A stretch of DNA of 50,181 nt from Levilactobacillus senmaizukei DSM 21775 = NBRC 103853 (GTDB lineage: Bacteria > Bacillota > Bacilli > Lactobacillales > Lactobacillaceae), in NCBI RefSeq assembly GCF_001592085.1, contig NZ_BCWD01000017.1, positions 1 through 50,181 on the forward strand, in the 5' to 3' direction. A model generated the notes under the pieces. That model was not told where the DNA came from. It ran no database searches and was given only the letters and a program-made list of their open reading frames with translations. The position numbers and the translations under genes are program-made. Shown here one piece after another: positions 23,754-32,196 of this stretch (within the stretch, counting starts at the first letter, position 1; each line of letters opens with the position of its first letter).

Positions 23754-24781
23754 CTGTGTTTCAAGATTCGCTGACCTTGAAGTGTCCGGGCCTCACGCAG
23801 ACCAGCATTGGTCAGGACGAAGATCGCCAGCCAACCGATGCTGATCAGAACCCACTGCTGCAGGTAAAGAATGTCTAATAGCGCGAATGGCGCATTCCAA
23901 TCCCAAATGGCGTGGAGTCCAATTGCCAACAGATAGAAACGCAAAAACTTTGGAGCCACCATATTGCTCCCCGTGACCGGTTCATGACGCTCTTTGGCTA
24001 AAATAATCGCCGCACCCATGATGGCCGACCAAATCGTATGGGTCCCAATCGCTTGCCAGCTTCGCATCAGTAAGGTAACCAAACCATATTGACCCGTGTA
24101 ACCAGCCGTCTCGAACACGGCAAAACCGGCCCCAATTGCCGCACCAATCAACAGGCCATTAAAAATATAGTTCAGGCGAAAGCGATTGATAAAGTAAGCA
24201 ATCACCAGCATCTTGGCTGTTTCTTCAATGAACCCAACGACTAGCGCGGATTCCCACGAGGTTCCATTTCCCGACGGAATTAAGGAATACAGAATCATGG
24301 TTGCAATCAAAGACAAGATCCCGCCGACTAGAAAGACGGTCATCAACTGGTACACGGAAATATTGCGAAAGACATTAATTTCAAAAAACATGATTAATAG
24401 TGAAAACGGTACCGCTAAGGATCCAATAAAGATCATCCCGGGAACGGCGTTGTTACTCCGAAAAACCAGGAACAATAAAGCTAGCAGGACAAAACTACTC
24501 CCCAACAGGGCAAATACCCGTGAAAATAGCCAGGGCTTCACAGGAGCCGCTGAGACGGCTTCTAACGATGGGGTGGTCTCCTTAGTCCCAACGATGAACA
24601 AGGCCTCCGCATCGTCTAAATTATGTGGCTTAAACACGGAAGAAAACATCGACAATAGGTGAATCTCGACCACCTTATTTTCCCCGGTCCACTCATTCAT
24701 TTCCTTCGTTGCATCGTCTAGTAGATGATGTTGGTAATTAAAATGACGTTTAGTTGCTTTGGATTTTGCCTTATCAGCCAT
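23738..24781 (-). CDS. PrsW family intramembrane metalloprotease
   Basis: 347 aa with about eight transmembrane helices in the C-terminal two thirds and a soluble N-terminus. Glutamate-zincin-like motifs are present: GFIEETAKML, FAVFETAGY and a late HAIWD. ATG 24781 has GAGGGGG upstream. PrsW proteases cleave membrane proteins such as anti-sigma factors; the target here is unknown, and no anti-sigma factor gene is nearby. Confidence 0.87.
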   Translation of the reverse strand: MADKAKSKATKRHFNYQHHLLDDATKEMNEWTGENKVVEIHLLSMFSSVFKPHNLDDAEALFIVGTKETTPSLEAVSAAPVKPWLFSRVFALLGSSFVLLALLFLVFRSNNAVPGMIFIGSLAVPFSLLIMFFEINVFRNISVYQLMTVFLVGGILSLIATMILYSLIPSGNGTSWESALVVGFIEETAKMLVIAYFINRFRLNYIFNGLLIGAAIGAGFAVFETAGYTGQYGLVTLLMRSWQAIGTHTIWSAIMGAAIILAKERHEPVTGSNMVAPKFLRFYLLAIGLHAIWDWNAPFALLDILYLQQWVLISIGWLAIFVLTNAGLREARTLQGQRILKHSQIGG

Positions 24782-24866
24782 GCGGCCGCCCCCTCGTATT
24801 CTCCAATTCATTTAGATTCATCTTACCCTGATGCGACATATCCAGCAACTTGGTGATTGGGTGAGC

Positions 24867-24895
24867 TTGCTAAATGTAACCAGTTACATTATAGT
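24867..24895 (+). promoter_or_regulatory. Promoter with palindromic operator (nucleoside hydrolase)
   Basis: TTGCTA (24867-24872), a 17-base spacer and TATAGT (24890-24895). The spacer is almost exactly a palindrome, AATGTAACCAGTTACATT (24873-24890). The core TGTAACCAGTTACA resembles a CcpA cre box with CA instead of CG at the centre, but a dedicated repressor site is equally possible. A bound protein would block the promoter. Confidence 0.7.
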
Positions 24896-24944
24896 TGGAG
24901 TAGGCTATTTGGCCAATTACAGATCGAAGGGGAGACATTATATC

Positions 24945-25901
24945 ATGGCAAAACGTAAAATGATTTTAGACTTAGATACTGGGATTGATGATTCCTTAGC
25001 AATTGCTTACGCATTAGGGGCTCCTGATGTGGACTTAATCGGAATTATCGGTTCCTACGGGAACGTGTTGGTCGAACCAGGTGGCCAAAACTCCTTAAAG
25101 ATCTTGGAATTACTCGGTCACACCGATATTCCCGTTTATCTAGGTGAAAGTCATTCCTCAACCAGTGACCACTTTGACCGGATGCAAGTTAGTGCTGACA
25201 TCCACGGTGAAAATGGGATTGGTCAAGTTGAATTACCCGATCCAAAGCGTTCCATCGAAAAGGAATCCGGTGTGGACTTCTTAATTGACGCCGTTCACAA
25301 GTATGGCAAAGACCTGACGTTAGTGCCAACTGGCCCAATGACTAACTTAGCCGCTGCACTTAAGAAGGCGCCAGAAATTGCCACCGAAATCGGCAACGTC
25401 ACCTTCATGGGTGGTGCCTTAACGGTTCCTGGTAACGTCACGGCCTACGCCGAAGCCAACATCAACCAAGATGCCGAAGCTGCTAACGCCGTTTTGACGA
25501 GCCCACTTCACTCAACCATGGTTGGGTTGGACGTCACACTGCGGACCCTCTTAACTAAGAAGGAAACCCAACAATGGCGTGACTTAGGCACCGTTGCCGG
25601 CGAAAAGTTTGCCGACATCGTTGACTACTACATCCAAGCCTACGTTGACGTCAACGACAACCTGGGTGGTTGTGCGCTGCACGACCCACTGGCCGTTGGG
25701 GTGGCACTTGATCCTAGCTTCGTCACGACGATCGACTTGAACATGGTCGTTAACTACAACAAAGAAACTTACGGTCGGACCATCGGTGATGATAACCGGT
25801 TGAACGACCCAACTAACGTTAAGGTTTCCGTTGCGGTTGACAAGGATCGTTACCTGAAGACCTTCATGGAATACTTGACAGCACTTTTCAAGAAAAACTA
25901 A
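24945..25901 (+). CDS. Inosine-uridine-preferring nucleoside hydrolase family protein
   Basis: 318-aa nucleoside hydrolase that splits ribonucleosides to base and ribose. The calcium-binding DxDTGxDD motif is at the N-terminus (LDLDTGIDDSLAIA); TLVPTGPMTNLAAAL and the late ALHDPLAV segments are typical. ATG 24945 follows GGGGAG. Single-gene unit between a promoter with an operator-like palindrome and a terminator. Codon use is smoother (AAC, GGT rich) than in its neighbours, suggesting high expression. Confidence 0.92.
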   Translation: MAKRKMILDLDTGIDDSLAIAYALGAPDVDLIGIIGSYGNVLVEPGGQNSLKILELLGHTDIPVYLGESHSSTSDHFDRMQVSADIHGENGIGQVELPDPKRSIEKESGVDFLIDAVHKYGKDLTLVPTGPMTNLAAALKKAPEIATEIGNVTFMGGALTVPGNVTAYAEANINQDAEAANAVLTSPLHSTMVGLDVTLRTLLTKKETQQWRDLGTVAGEKFADIVDYYIQAYVDVNDNLGGCALHDPLAVGVALDPSFVTTIDLNMVVNYNKETYGRTIGDDNRLNDPTNVKVSVAVDKDRYLKTFMEYLTALFKKN

Positions 25902-25917
25902 TTTAACCTTTCATCAG

Positions 25918-25949
25918 ACGCTCGGTACTGCGGTACCGGGCGTTTTTTG
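25918..25949 (+). terminator. Terminator of nucleoside hydrolase gene
   Basis: ACGCTCGGTAC pairs with GTACCGGGCGT (one T-G pair), followed by TTTTT. Confidence 0.88.
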
Positions 25950-25952
25950 AAC

Positions 25953-25983
25953 AAAAAAAGCTGGGTCCCATGAGGGCTCAGCC
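25953..25983 (-). terminator. Terminator of the Lys-rich secreted protein gene
   Basis: On the minus strand GCTGAGCCC and GGGACCCAGC form an imperfect stem followed by seven T. Confidence 0.65.
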
Positions 25984-25994
25984 GGTTGACATCA

Positions 25995-26648
25995 TTAGTT
26001 CTTGTAGTTAAAGTTTTTAACCATCGTGTTTGATAAGGTTGTAGCGTAGGTAGTCGCAATTTTCTTAACTTGCGCATCCGCTAAGCCAATGCCTTCATAC
26101 TTCTTCGTTTGTTGCTTAACCATCGCTGGCTTGACGTACTTCTTGGAGTAACTACCAGCCGGGCTAGCCTTCACCTTGGAGTACGTGTAGGTCTTGCCTG
26201 AGGTTGCCAACCGCCGGTTAGTCTTGTTGCCACTCAGCTTCGTACTGAACTTGGACGCCGACTTCTTGGTTAATTTAAAGGTGTAATTGGTCTTACCAAG
26301 TGATGTGGTGGTCTTGCCATTCTTTGTCTTGAATTGCATCAACTTGTACTTCGTGGTCAAGGTCCGACCATTCTTACTGATCTTCATTGATGAAGGAACG
26401 CCATACTTCACGTTGGCGCTGGTGCCATTGAAGTCACCCAGGATCAAGATGGTCCCGGTCTTTTTACCAGACTTAACGGTTTTGAAATAAAAAGCGGATT
26501 TGGATTTAGCACTCTTGTAATACCGCTTTAGGTCCGTTTTCGTAAAAGTTGGTTTACTCTTCGCACTGGCAACAGTTGGTGAAAGTACCCCACCGAATGT
26601 TCCTAAAGCCAATCCGACTAACCCCAGTTTTACCACTAATCGTTTCAT
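25995..26648 (-). CDS. Secreted Lys/Thr/Ser-rich hypothetical protein
   Basis: 217 aa, family not recognised. Clear signal peptide with probable cleavage after ASA near residue 29. The mature part is very rich in Lys, Thr, Ser and Tyr and looks all-beta with repeated short strands, as in many lactobacillar secreted lipocalin-like or wall-associated proteins. ATG 26648 has AAGGAGG upstream. Flanked by its own terminator. No function assigned. Confidence 0.78.
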   Translation of the reverse strand: MKRLVVKLGLVGLALGTFGGVLSPTVASAKSKPTFTKTDLKRYYKSAKSKSAFYFKTVKSGKKTGTILILGDFNGTSANVKYGVPSSMKISKNGRTLTTKYKLMQFKTKNGKTTTSLGKTNYTFKLTKKSASKFSTKLSGNKTNRRLATSGKTYTYSKVKASPAGSYSKKYVKPAMVKQQTKKYEGIGLADAQVKKIATTYATTLSNTMVKNFNYKN

Positions 26649-26728
26649 GACCATAATCCTCCTTAAAATTCATCCTGTACACTTTTTATAGTGCCACTTT
26701 ATAAATTAATTTGCAAGCGCCCTGCCCC

Positions 26729-27544
26729 CTAAGACAGGAGTTCTGAAAATGCCTGTTCCAAGTACTTGGCGACCCCGGCATGATTGTTGTCTGCCGTCGT
26801 AATGTGGGTCGCCACAGCCTTGATCCCTGGCTGGGCATTCAGCATCGCCACGCCATCCCCGGCAGCCTTAATCATCCCAAGATCGTTCTCGGCATCGCCA
26901 AACGCCATCAGGTCTTCAAAGTCCCAACCAAAGTGCGTTAATAATTGAGCGAGGCCCACGGACTTATCCATATCGGCCGCCAAGAATTCCAAGATTTGTG
27001 GCTGGGAGCGGACCACATGATACTGGTCCTTTAATTCAGGCGTTAAGGCCATGACCGCCTGATCGAGAATGCTGGCCTTCGTCGCCATCACCGCCTTGCT
27101 AAACAAGTGATCTGGCAGGTTGGCAAAGGCCTTAGGTGTAAAGTCCATTGGTGCTCGTAACATGTCATGATAGATCGAAGGGACTAAATCCGTGACTGGA
27201 TAGACCTGCTCGAAATCCAACACGTCTAAAGGATAGCCCTGAGTTTTGGCAAAATCAAACAGTGGTTCAAAGTCATGCCGACTCAAGCCACTCTGGGCCA
27301 AAGCTTCCTTCGTGTTGTTCTGAATAACTAAGGCGCCGTTAAAAGTAATTGTGAAATCATCAGCGGTGGTCAACCCTAACTGTTCTAGGTAGCCCCAGAT
27401 CGCATTGATCGGCCGGCCGGTACACAACACCACTTTAATCCCAGCGGCATGTAACTGGCGTAACGTGGCCACATTTGTTTCACTAATCGTTTTATCCGTA
27501 TTTAGCAGCGTCTCATCTAAATCGAGCGCAATCATCTTTGTCAT
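26729..27544 (-). CDS. Cof-type HAD hydrolase
   Basis: 271-aa HAD phosphatase with type IIB cap. Motif I DLDETLLNT (Asp8, Asp10), motif II CTGRP, and motif IV FGDAENDLGMIKAAG. Expected to dephosphorylate sugar phosphates or similar metabolites in the cytoplasm. ATG 27544 has GGAGG 13 bases upstream, rather far. A second Cof-type protein lies at 29810. Confidence 0.9.
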   Translation of the reverse strand: MTKMIALDLDETLLNTDKTISETNVATLRQLHAAGIKVVLCTGRPINAIWGYLEQLGLTTADDFTITFNGALVIQNNTKEALAQSGLSRHDFEPLFDFAKTQGYPLDVLDFEQVYPVTDLVPSIYHDMLRAPMDFTPKAFANLPDHLFSKAVMATKASILDQAVMALTPELKDQYHVVRSQPQILEFLAADMDKSVGLAQLLTHFGWDFEDLMAFGDAENDLGMIKAAGDGVAMLNAQPGIKAVATHITTADNNHAGVAKYLEQAFSELLS

Positions 27545-27607
27545 TAGTCGTCTTTAGCCTCCATTTTCTTCTAGTTTACACGACTCCTGCCGTAAAATAA
27601 ACGGCTA

Positions 27608-28423
27608 TCACGATAAAAGGTCCTGTTGAATCAGTTCCGCAATCTGTTGATTCTCCGGTAAGTCCGCGTGGTTGGCATCCGCACCGGTGATGGTCATCTG
27701 CGTAAAGCCCTTGACGCGCCCTTGAAAAATATACTTTCCGCGGTTCACGCTATCAAATGGTACAATGCCATCGCCGGTAAACGTCTTACTCCCCGCAATC
27801 GAGTACACGATGAGTTGACGCGGCAGGCGATCTCGATCGGCCGTCAGGTCCTTAAAGAGTTGTGTATCCTCATTGGGATCACTAACCTCCAAATTAAAGG
27901 GGGTTCCGATCGTCATCAGTCGGTCGGCATGAGCGCCCGTCTTAGCCAGATCATGTTCCATAAATAAGGTCAACACTAGTCCGCCATTCGAGTGGCCCAT
28001 TCCGGAAAAATGATTGAACTTATAGGTGGCTTGTAGCGCCTTGAAGGCAATCGTAAACCACTTGGCTTGTTTTAAAATATTGGTATAACCATCGTGGTGG
28101 TTTTGAAAACCAACCACAATATAAGGTCGCCGATCCCCACGCCGAAGCTGGCCGCTATATTTGAGGTGGCCATTCTCCATGACCTCCACTCGCAACAGGC
28201 TATGCTTGTTCTTGGACGACTGATTCAGTTGTTTGACCAGATCGTTAAACCGATTCTGGGTAGCACTGGAACCAGGCACCAGGAAGGTTGGCGCCATCTC
28301 ACTCCGGTAATCCTGGCGAACCGTCGTTGCCTGATGTGGTTGCCACCAGAATCCGGGCAAACAGGCGACCAGCAACAAGCCCAAAAGGGTCCAAAGACCC
28401 GGCTTATGCTTTAGTTGCCGCAT
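27608..28423 (-). CDS. DUF915 alpha/beta hydrolase, exported
   Basis: 271 aa. N-terminal hydrophobic segment (LWTLLGLLLVACLPGFWW), which includes a Cys but no clear lipobox; then a hydrolase domain with FLVPGSSATQNRF, the nucleophile elbow GHSNGG and a late His in ANHADLPEN. ATG 28423 has GGAGG upstream. It overlaps the 3' end of the PTS gene by 20 bases, so they are probably cotranscribed. Paralogue of 22995-23753. Confidence 0.85.
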   Translation of the reverse strand: MRQLKHKPGLWTLLGLLLVACLPGFWWQPHQATTVRQDYRSEMAPTFLVPGSSATQNRFNDLVKQLNQSSKNKHSLLRVEVMENGHLKYSGQLRRGDRRPYIVVGFQNHHDGYTNILKQAKWFTIAFKALQATYKFNHFSGMGHSNGGLVLTLFMEHDLAKTGAHADRLMTIGTPFNLEVSDPNEDTQLFKDLTADRDRLPRQLIVYSIAGSKTFTGDGIVPFDSVNRGKYIFQGRVKGFTQMTITGADANHADLPENQQIAELIQQDLLS

Positions 28424-29714
28424 GGTCCACCGCCTCCTCCATCAGTTGTCGCTGAGCTAACTGCGTCCATTTCACAAATGGCCAGTAAATTAGCGTACAG
28501 AGCGCCAGGTCGATCAGGGCCAACCACAGGGCCGCCCAACTGCCACCGGTCCCCAGGTAGCCAATCAATGGCCCGGGCGTCCCGGTCGCCAGTGGATAGG
28601 CTACCGCCGGCACCCATTGGAACCGAATGCAAAGCCAGCTCAGGCCGATACTGGCCAACGGTGCCAGAATAAACGGAATGACCAGAATTGGGCTCAGCAT
28701 GACTGGTAGGCCCACCATTAACGGGACGCCATAGTTGCCAAGGGTTGGCACCAGGCAGAGGCTGCCCAAGCGGCGCTGAGCGCGATCGGGTCGGCACAGA
28801 AACCAGGCAAGCAGTAAAGCAAGTAACATGCCACTTCCCCCCATATTGGCGTAAACACTGACCACGGTATGGATGGTCAGTGGATGGGGAATGGCCCGTC
28901 CGGGATGGTCCATGATGGCTGCCAAGTTTTGGGCCGTTTGAATGGATTCCCCCTTAATGGTTGTTAGGGGGCCCAGCACCCCAGCCCACTGGAGCAAGCT
29001 ACTCAGCGAGCTATACCCGAACAAGCCCAAAACAAAGTGTGGCAAGTGAAACGGCCAGTGAACCAGTGCGAGGAAAGCACTGCCTAAGCTGGCTCTTTGT
29101 GTGCTAGTCCATAGCAGGCCTCCCGTTGCCAATAAGACCAGCCAGATACTGGTAATGGTGACCGTTTGCGTCAGACTTTCGCGAACAATTTGTTCACGCT
29201 GTAGTGCCCAACGATAGCCATTTCCTACGAGTAATCCCACGAGGACACCGATCAAAATTCCCTGGGTACCCAGATTGGTTGAGACCCAGTGAATCGTATG
29301 GAGTGAGAGCACAGATGTCCGGCTGACGTTTAGAAATTTCAGACCCATGACTGCCGTCATCCCCGCTAACAGCCGGTCGGCAGTCGCTCGAGTAACCGGT
29401 GCTACCAAATAAAAGCTCACGGCAAACGCCATGACGATCGCACTAAATCCCAACGTCCCAGCGCTAATCAAGCGAAGATACTGACGCATTAATTTCAATT
29501 GAAATAACCAGTGACTAACATTTAACGTTTGATAGTAGTACCCACTGGTCTGTAGCCAAGCCTGGTCAATAAAGTCCGCAATACTGCCGATTAAGACCAG
29601 TGGCAAGGCCAACCGCAACGCCCGATAGATGGCATTAAACTGCCGATTGTGATGCAGCTTTACATCTAAGCTGATTAGCCATTGACCACAGCGGCCAACT
29701 TGCATTTCCAGCAT
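28404..29714 (-). CDS. PTS transporter subunit EIIC-like protein, stand-alone
   Basis: 436-aa membrane protein of the lactose/cellobiose-type EIIC fold with about ten helices and the usual cytoplasmic N-terminus before the first helix (ALRLALPLVLIGSIADF). It is divergent: the C-terminal half keeps the GNYGVPLMVGLPVMLSPILVIPF pattern, given here as resemblance. No EIIA or EIIB genes are near. ATG 29714 follows GGGAGG. Either it borrows phosphotransfer domains from elsewhere or it has another role. Confidence 0.75.
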   Translation of the reverse strand: MLEMQVGRCGQWLISLDVKLHHNRQFNAIYRALRLALPLVLIGSIADFIDQAWLQTSGYYYQTLNVSHWLFQLKLMRQYLRLISAGTLGFSAIVMAFAVSFYLVAPVTRATADRLLAGMTAVMGLKFLNVSRTSVLSLHTIHWVSTNLGTQGILIGVLVGLLVGNGYRWALQREQIVRESLTQTVTITSIWLVLLATGGLLWTSTQRASLGSAFLALVHWPFHLPHFVLGLFGYSSLSSLLQWAGVLGPLTTIKGESIQTAQNLAAIMDHPGRAIPHPLTIHTVVSVYANMGGSGMLLALLLAWFLCRPDRAQRRLGSLCLVPTLGNYGVPLMVGLPVMLSPILVIPFILAPLASIGLSWLCIRFQWVPAVAYPLATGTPGPLIGYLGTGGSWAALWLALIDLALCTLIYWPFVKWTQLAQRQLMEEAVDHAATKA

Positions 29715-29809
29715 GGGCTCACCTCCCGTCATCTACCTGCGATTGTAGCGCGACCAAGCGTAGAAACGGTCAGCAGGAGGTTCAGTTAGTGTGGCCGTCA
29801 CTCAAACTA

Positions 29810-30631
29810 CTAACGCGCCTCATCAATCCAACGTTGCATTTGTTTCAGGACCACGCCATCATCATGCCGGCCCAGGTGGTGGGGAATCCGAGCAAGTAAG
29901 TCGGGATCGCCATTTTCGACGACAAACCCCTGTCCCACGAATTGTAGCATGGCCTGATCATTCCCCGAATCACCAAATGCTGCCATTTTGGCAGTGGAAA
30001 TTCCCCATTCCCGGCCCAGGCTGGTCAGGGCACTTGCCTTGCTAACTCCCGGCAGGCTAACGTTCATTCCGCCGAGGCCACTACTAGTTGCCCACAGATC
30101 CCCCACAAACTGGCGATTGAAAGCCTTAACTTGGGCCTGTATATCCGAGCGTTTCCACGTGACGTCCAACTTTAAAATATCATCAGTAACCGCTGCCAAC
30201 TCCGAAACACTGGTTAGCTTGGGGTAGAAAGCCTGTGAGGCCCGAAATCGTTCACTGGCGACCGCCAATTCGGTATACGCCCGGTCACGTGCGCAAGCAA
30301 TCAGATAGTTATTTCCCATGAGCGATGACGTCTGTAACCAAGCAACGGCCGCCCGCCACGCCAACTGTGGGAGTGGGCTCATTGATAAGATCTCACCGGT
30401 CCCTGCCACAATTAACGCCCCGTCTTCCACCACAAAGGTTAACTGGCGACGGTTAGTTAGGCCGCCAAACAAGTCTAGCACGTGGTCATACGGATCGCCG
30501 GTGGCAATCACCATTCGAATATTCAACTCTCGACAGCGTTCCAACAGACGGTCAAACGCCGCAACCGGATACTGGCCTTGACCGTCTAGGAAGGTACCGT
30601 CCAAATCGGTCGCAATCAACTGTGGGATCAT
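29810..30631 (-). CDS. Cof-type HAD hydrolase
   Basis: 273 aa. Motif I ATDLDGTFLDG (Asp8, Asp10), motif II ATGDP, motif IV FGDSGNDQAML. Cytoplasmic phosphatase of the HAD IIB group. ATG 30631 has GGAGG 13 bases upstream. It sits just upstream of the EIIC gene on the same strand, so it may act on the transported sugar phosphate, by inference. Confidence 0.88.
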   Translation of the reverse strand: MIPQLIATDLDGTFLDGQGQYPVAAFDRLLERCRELNIRMVIATGDPYDHVLDLFGGLTNRRQLTFVVEDGALIVAGTGEILSMSPLPQLAWRAAVAWLQTSSLMGNNYLIACARDRAYTELAVASERFRASQAFYPKLTSVSELAAVTDDILKLDVTWKRSDIQAQVKAFNRQFVGDLWATSSGLGGMNVSLPGVSKASALTSLGREWGISTAKMAAFGDSGNDQAMLQFVGQGFVVENGDPDLLARIPHHLGRHDDGVVLKQMQRWIDEAR

Positions 30632-30744
30632 TGTTGGCTTGATGCCTCCGTTCTAAAGTCTCTTGTCAGAACAATCATACCGGAGTTCACCCACGGACGG
30701 CAAGCCGGCGTGCTTACAAATATTGTTATACCGGGCCTGAGTCA

Positions 30745-30783
30745 CAAAAAAGCCGACCGGAATCAAAAAGATTCTGGTCGGCT
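30745..30783 (-). terminator. Terminator of first D,D-carboxypeptidase gene
   Basis: On the minus strand AGCCGACCAGAATC pairs with GATTCCGGTCGGCT (one mismatch), followed by TTTTT. Confidence 0.85.
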
Positions 30784-30815
30784 AAATTGATTAATTAACC
30801 TTACTAGTTGGCAAC

Positions 30816-31985
30816 CTAGTTATTCATACTACTGTAACTGTAGGCTTTATTCATTAATGATTGGGTTTCTGTAAATTCGTTTTCATCATGTAAGACCACC
30901 GTGATGACCCGGTGTTTACCAGCCTTCTGCCCCGTGCCCACGAAACAGTATCCAGCTAGCGGGGTGTAGCCCGTCTTCAGACCATCCACCTTTAAGGAGG
31001 ACTTGTAATATTTACGGCCAGCCAACATGTTGTTGTAGTTATAGGCTGTTTGCCCATCAACCGTCTTAGACCCGATTGACCCATCGGTCAGCACGCGAGG
31101 ATAGTCTTGAATCAAGTGCCGGGCAATCAGCGCGACATCTTTAGCCGAAACCATGTTCGCATTGGCCCGCCCATAATTGTAGCCAAACACTTTCAGATCA
31201 CTATTTTCAAGGCCTGACGCGGAAACAAAACTCGTCTTATCTAAATTCCAAGCCTGAGCTTGTGCATTCATTTGCTTGATAAACTTAGCATTGCTGCCAG
31301 CGACCCATTGACCTAAAGCAATGGCCGCGTTATTCGATGAATCCAACAGTGCCGCATAGTAGAGGTCCTTGACCGTATACTTGTGGCCGGACTTGAACAC
31401 GAAGCCCCCACAACCAGCATCCTTACTCATGGCGACCAAACCAGCATCATTCGTTTTCACAACGTCACGCCACTTACCAGCACTACTATTAACCTTTTGT
31501 AACGTCAGGTAAAGGGTCATAATTTTGGAAACTGACGCGATGGGCCGGGCCGTATTGGCGCTCTTCGACCAGACGGCCTTCCCTGTCGTGTAGTCCAAGG
31601 CAACGGCATTCTTCGCGTATTTTAAACCAAAGGGCGCAGTGCCCTTAACCAGATAGCCGTGCCAGGTCCACCCTTTGACGGAACCGGCCTTGTTTTGCAC
31701 ATAGTAGTAAATTCCCTTCGTGTTCCCATGCTTCAAGGTCGCATGCTTGGTCACGTACCAAGTCGTGTTCGGATACCCCTTCATCGTAGCCAGACGTTTA
31801 CTGTGAGCCTTGTTATAAATCGCCCCAGTCGTACTCTTTTTATGATAAGCGGCCTTCGTCACATTCGTCGTCGAGACCGTGGTATAGGTGGCTGCTCGCG
31901 CTGTCACCGCTGTCCCCATGGTACCGCTCAACGCCACCGTAAACAGTAGCGCCAGTACGGCCCGTTTTGTCTGCTTAATCTTCAT
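30816..31985 (-). CDS. Secreted D-alanyl-D-alanine carboxypeptidase (S11) with SH3/GW-like domain
   Basis: 389 aa. Signal peptide (cleavage near ARA); an N-terminal Tyr/Trp/His-rich module of about 90 residues containing TTWYVTKHATLKHG and GIYYYV; then the S11 transpeptidase fold: SVSK (Ser151, Lys154), SSN, and KTG in DGLKTGYTPLAGYC. No PBP5 C-terminal domain or membrane anchor follows. ATG 31985 has GAGGAGGG upstream. It trims the terminal D-Ala from stem peptides. Close paralogue of the next gene, in tandem. Confidence 0.92.
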   Translation of the reverse strand: MKIKQTKRAVLALLFTVALSGTMGTAVTARAATYTTVSTTNVTKAAYHKKSTTGAIYNKAHSKRLATMKGYPNTTWYVTKHATLKHGNTKGIYYYVQNKAGSVKGWTWHGYLVKGTAPFGLKYAKNAVALDYTTGKAVWSKSANTARPIASVSKIMTLYLTLQKVNSSAGKWRDVVKTNDAGLVAMSKDAGCGGFVFKSGHKYTVKDLYYAALLDSSNNAAIALGQWVAGSNAKFIKQMNAQAQAWNLDKTSFVSASGLENSDLKVFGYNYGRANANMVSAKDVALIARHLIQDYPRVLTDGSIGSKTVDGQTAYNYNNMLAGRKYYKSSLKVDGLKTGYTPLAGYCFVGTGQKAGKHRVITVVLHDENEFTETQSLMNKAYSYSSMNN

Positions 31986-32148
31986 GATGCCCTCCTCATT
32001 TCCCAAACGTTAAATCTTCCTTGATCACCCTACCACGATTGTGACGACGGCGACAAGTCTCCGTGACATTTTGTAATCTGGTTGTAGAAGACGACATCAT
32101 CTCGTAATCCACCCTTTGGAAGCTGAACTAATCAGCCTCTAACCAATA

Positions 32149-32181
32149 TAAAAAAAACGCCACCGCTGTTAACGATGGCGT
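32149..32181 (-). terminator. Terminator of second D,D-carboxypeptidase gene
   Basis: On the minus strand ACGCCATCG and the GTGGCGT side form a stem followed by eight T. Confidence 0.8.
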
Positions 32182-32196
32182 CATGGGCACAAGGGC

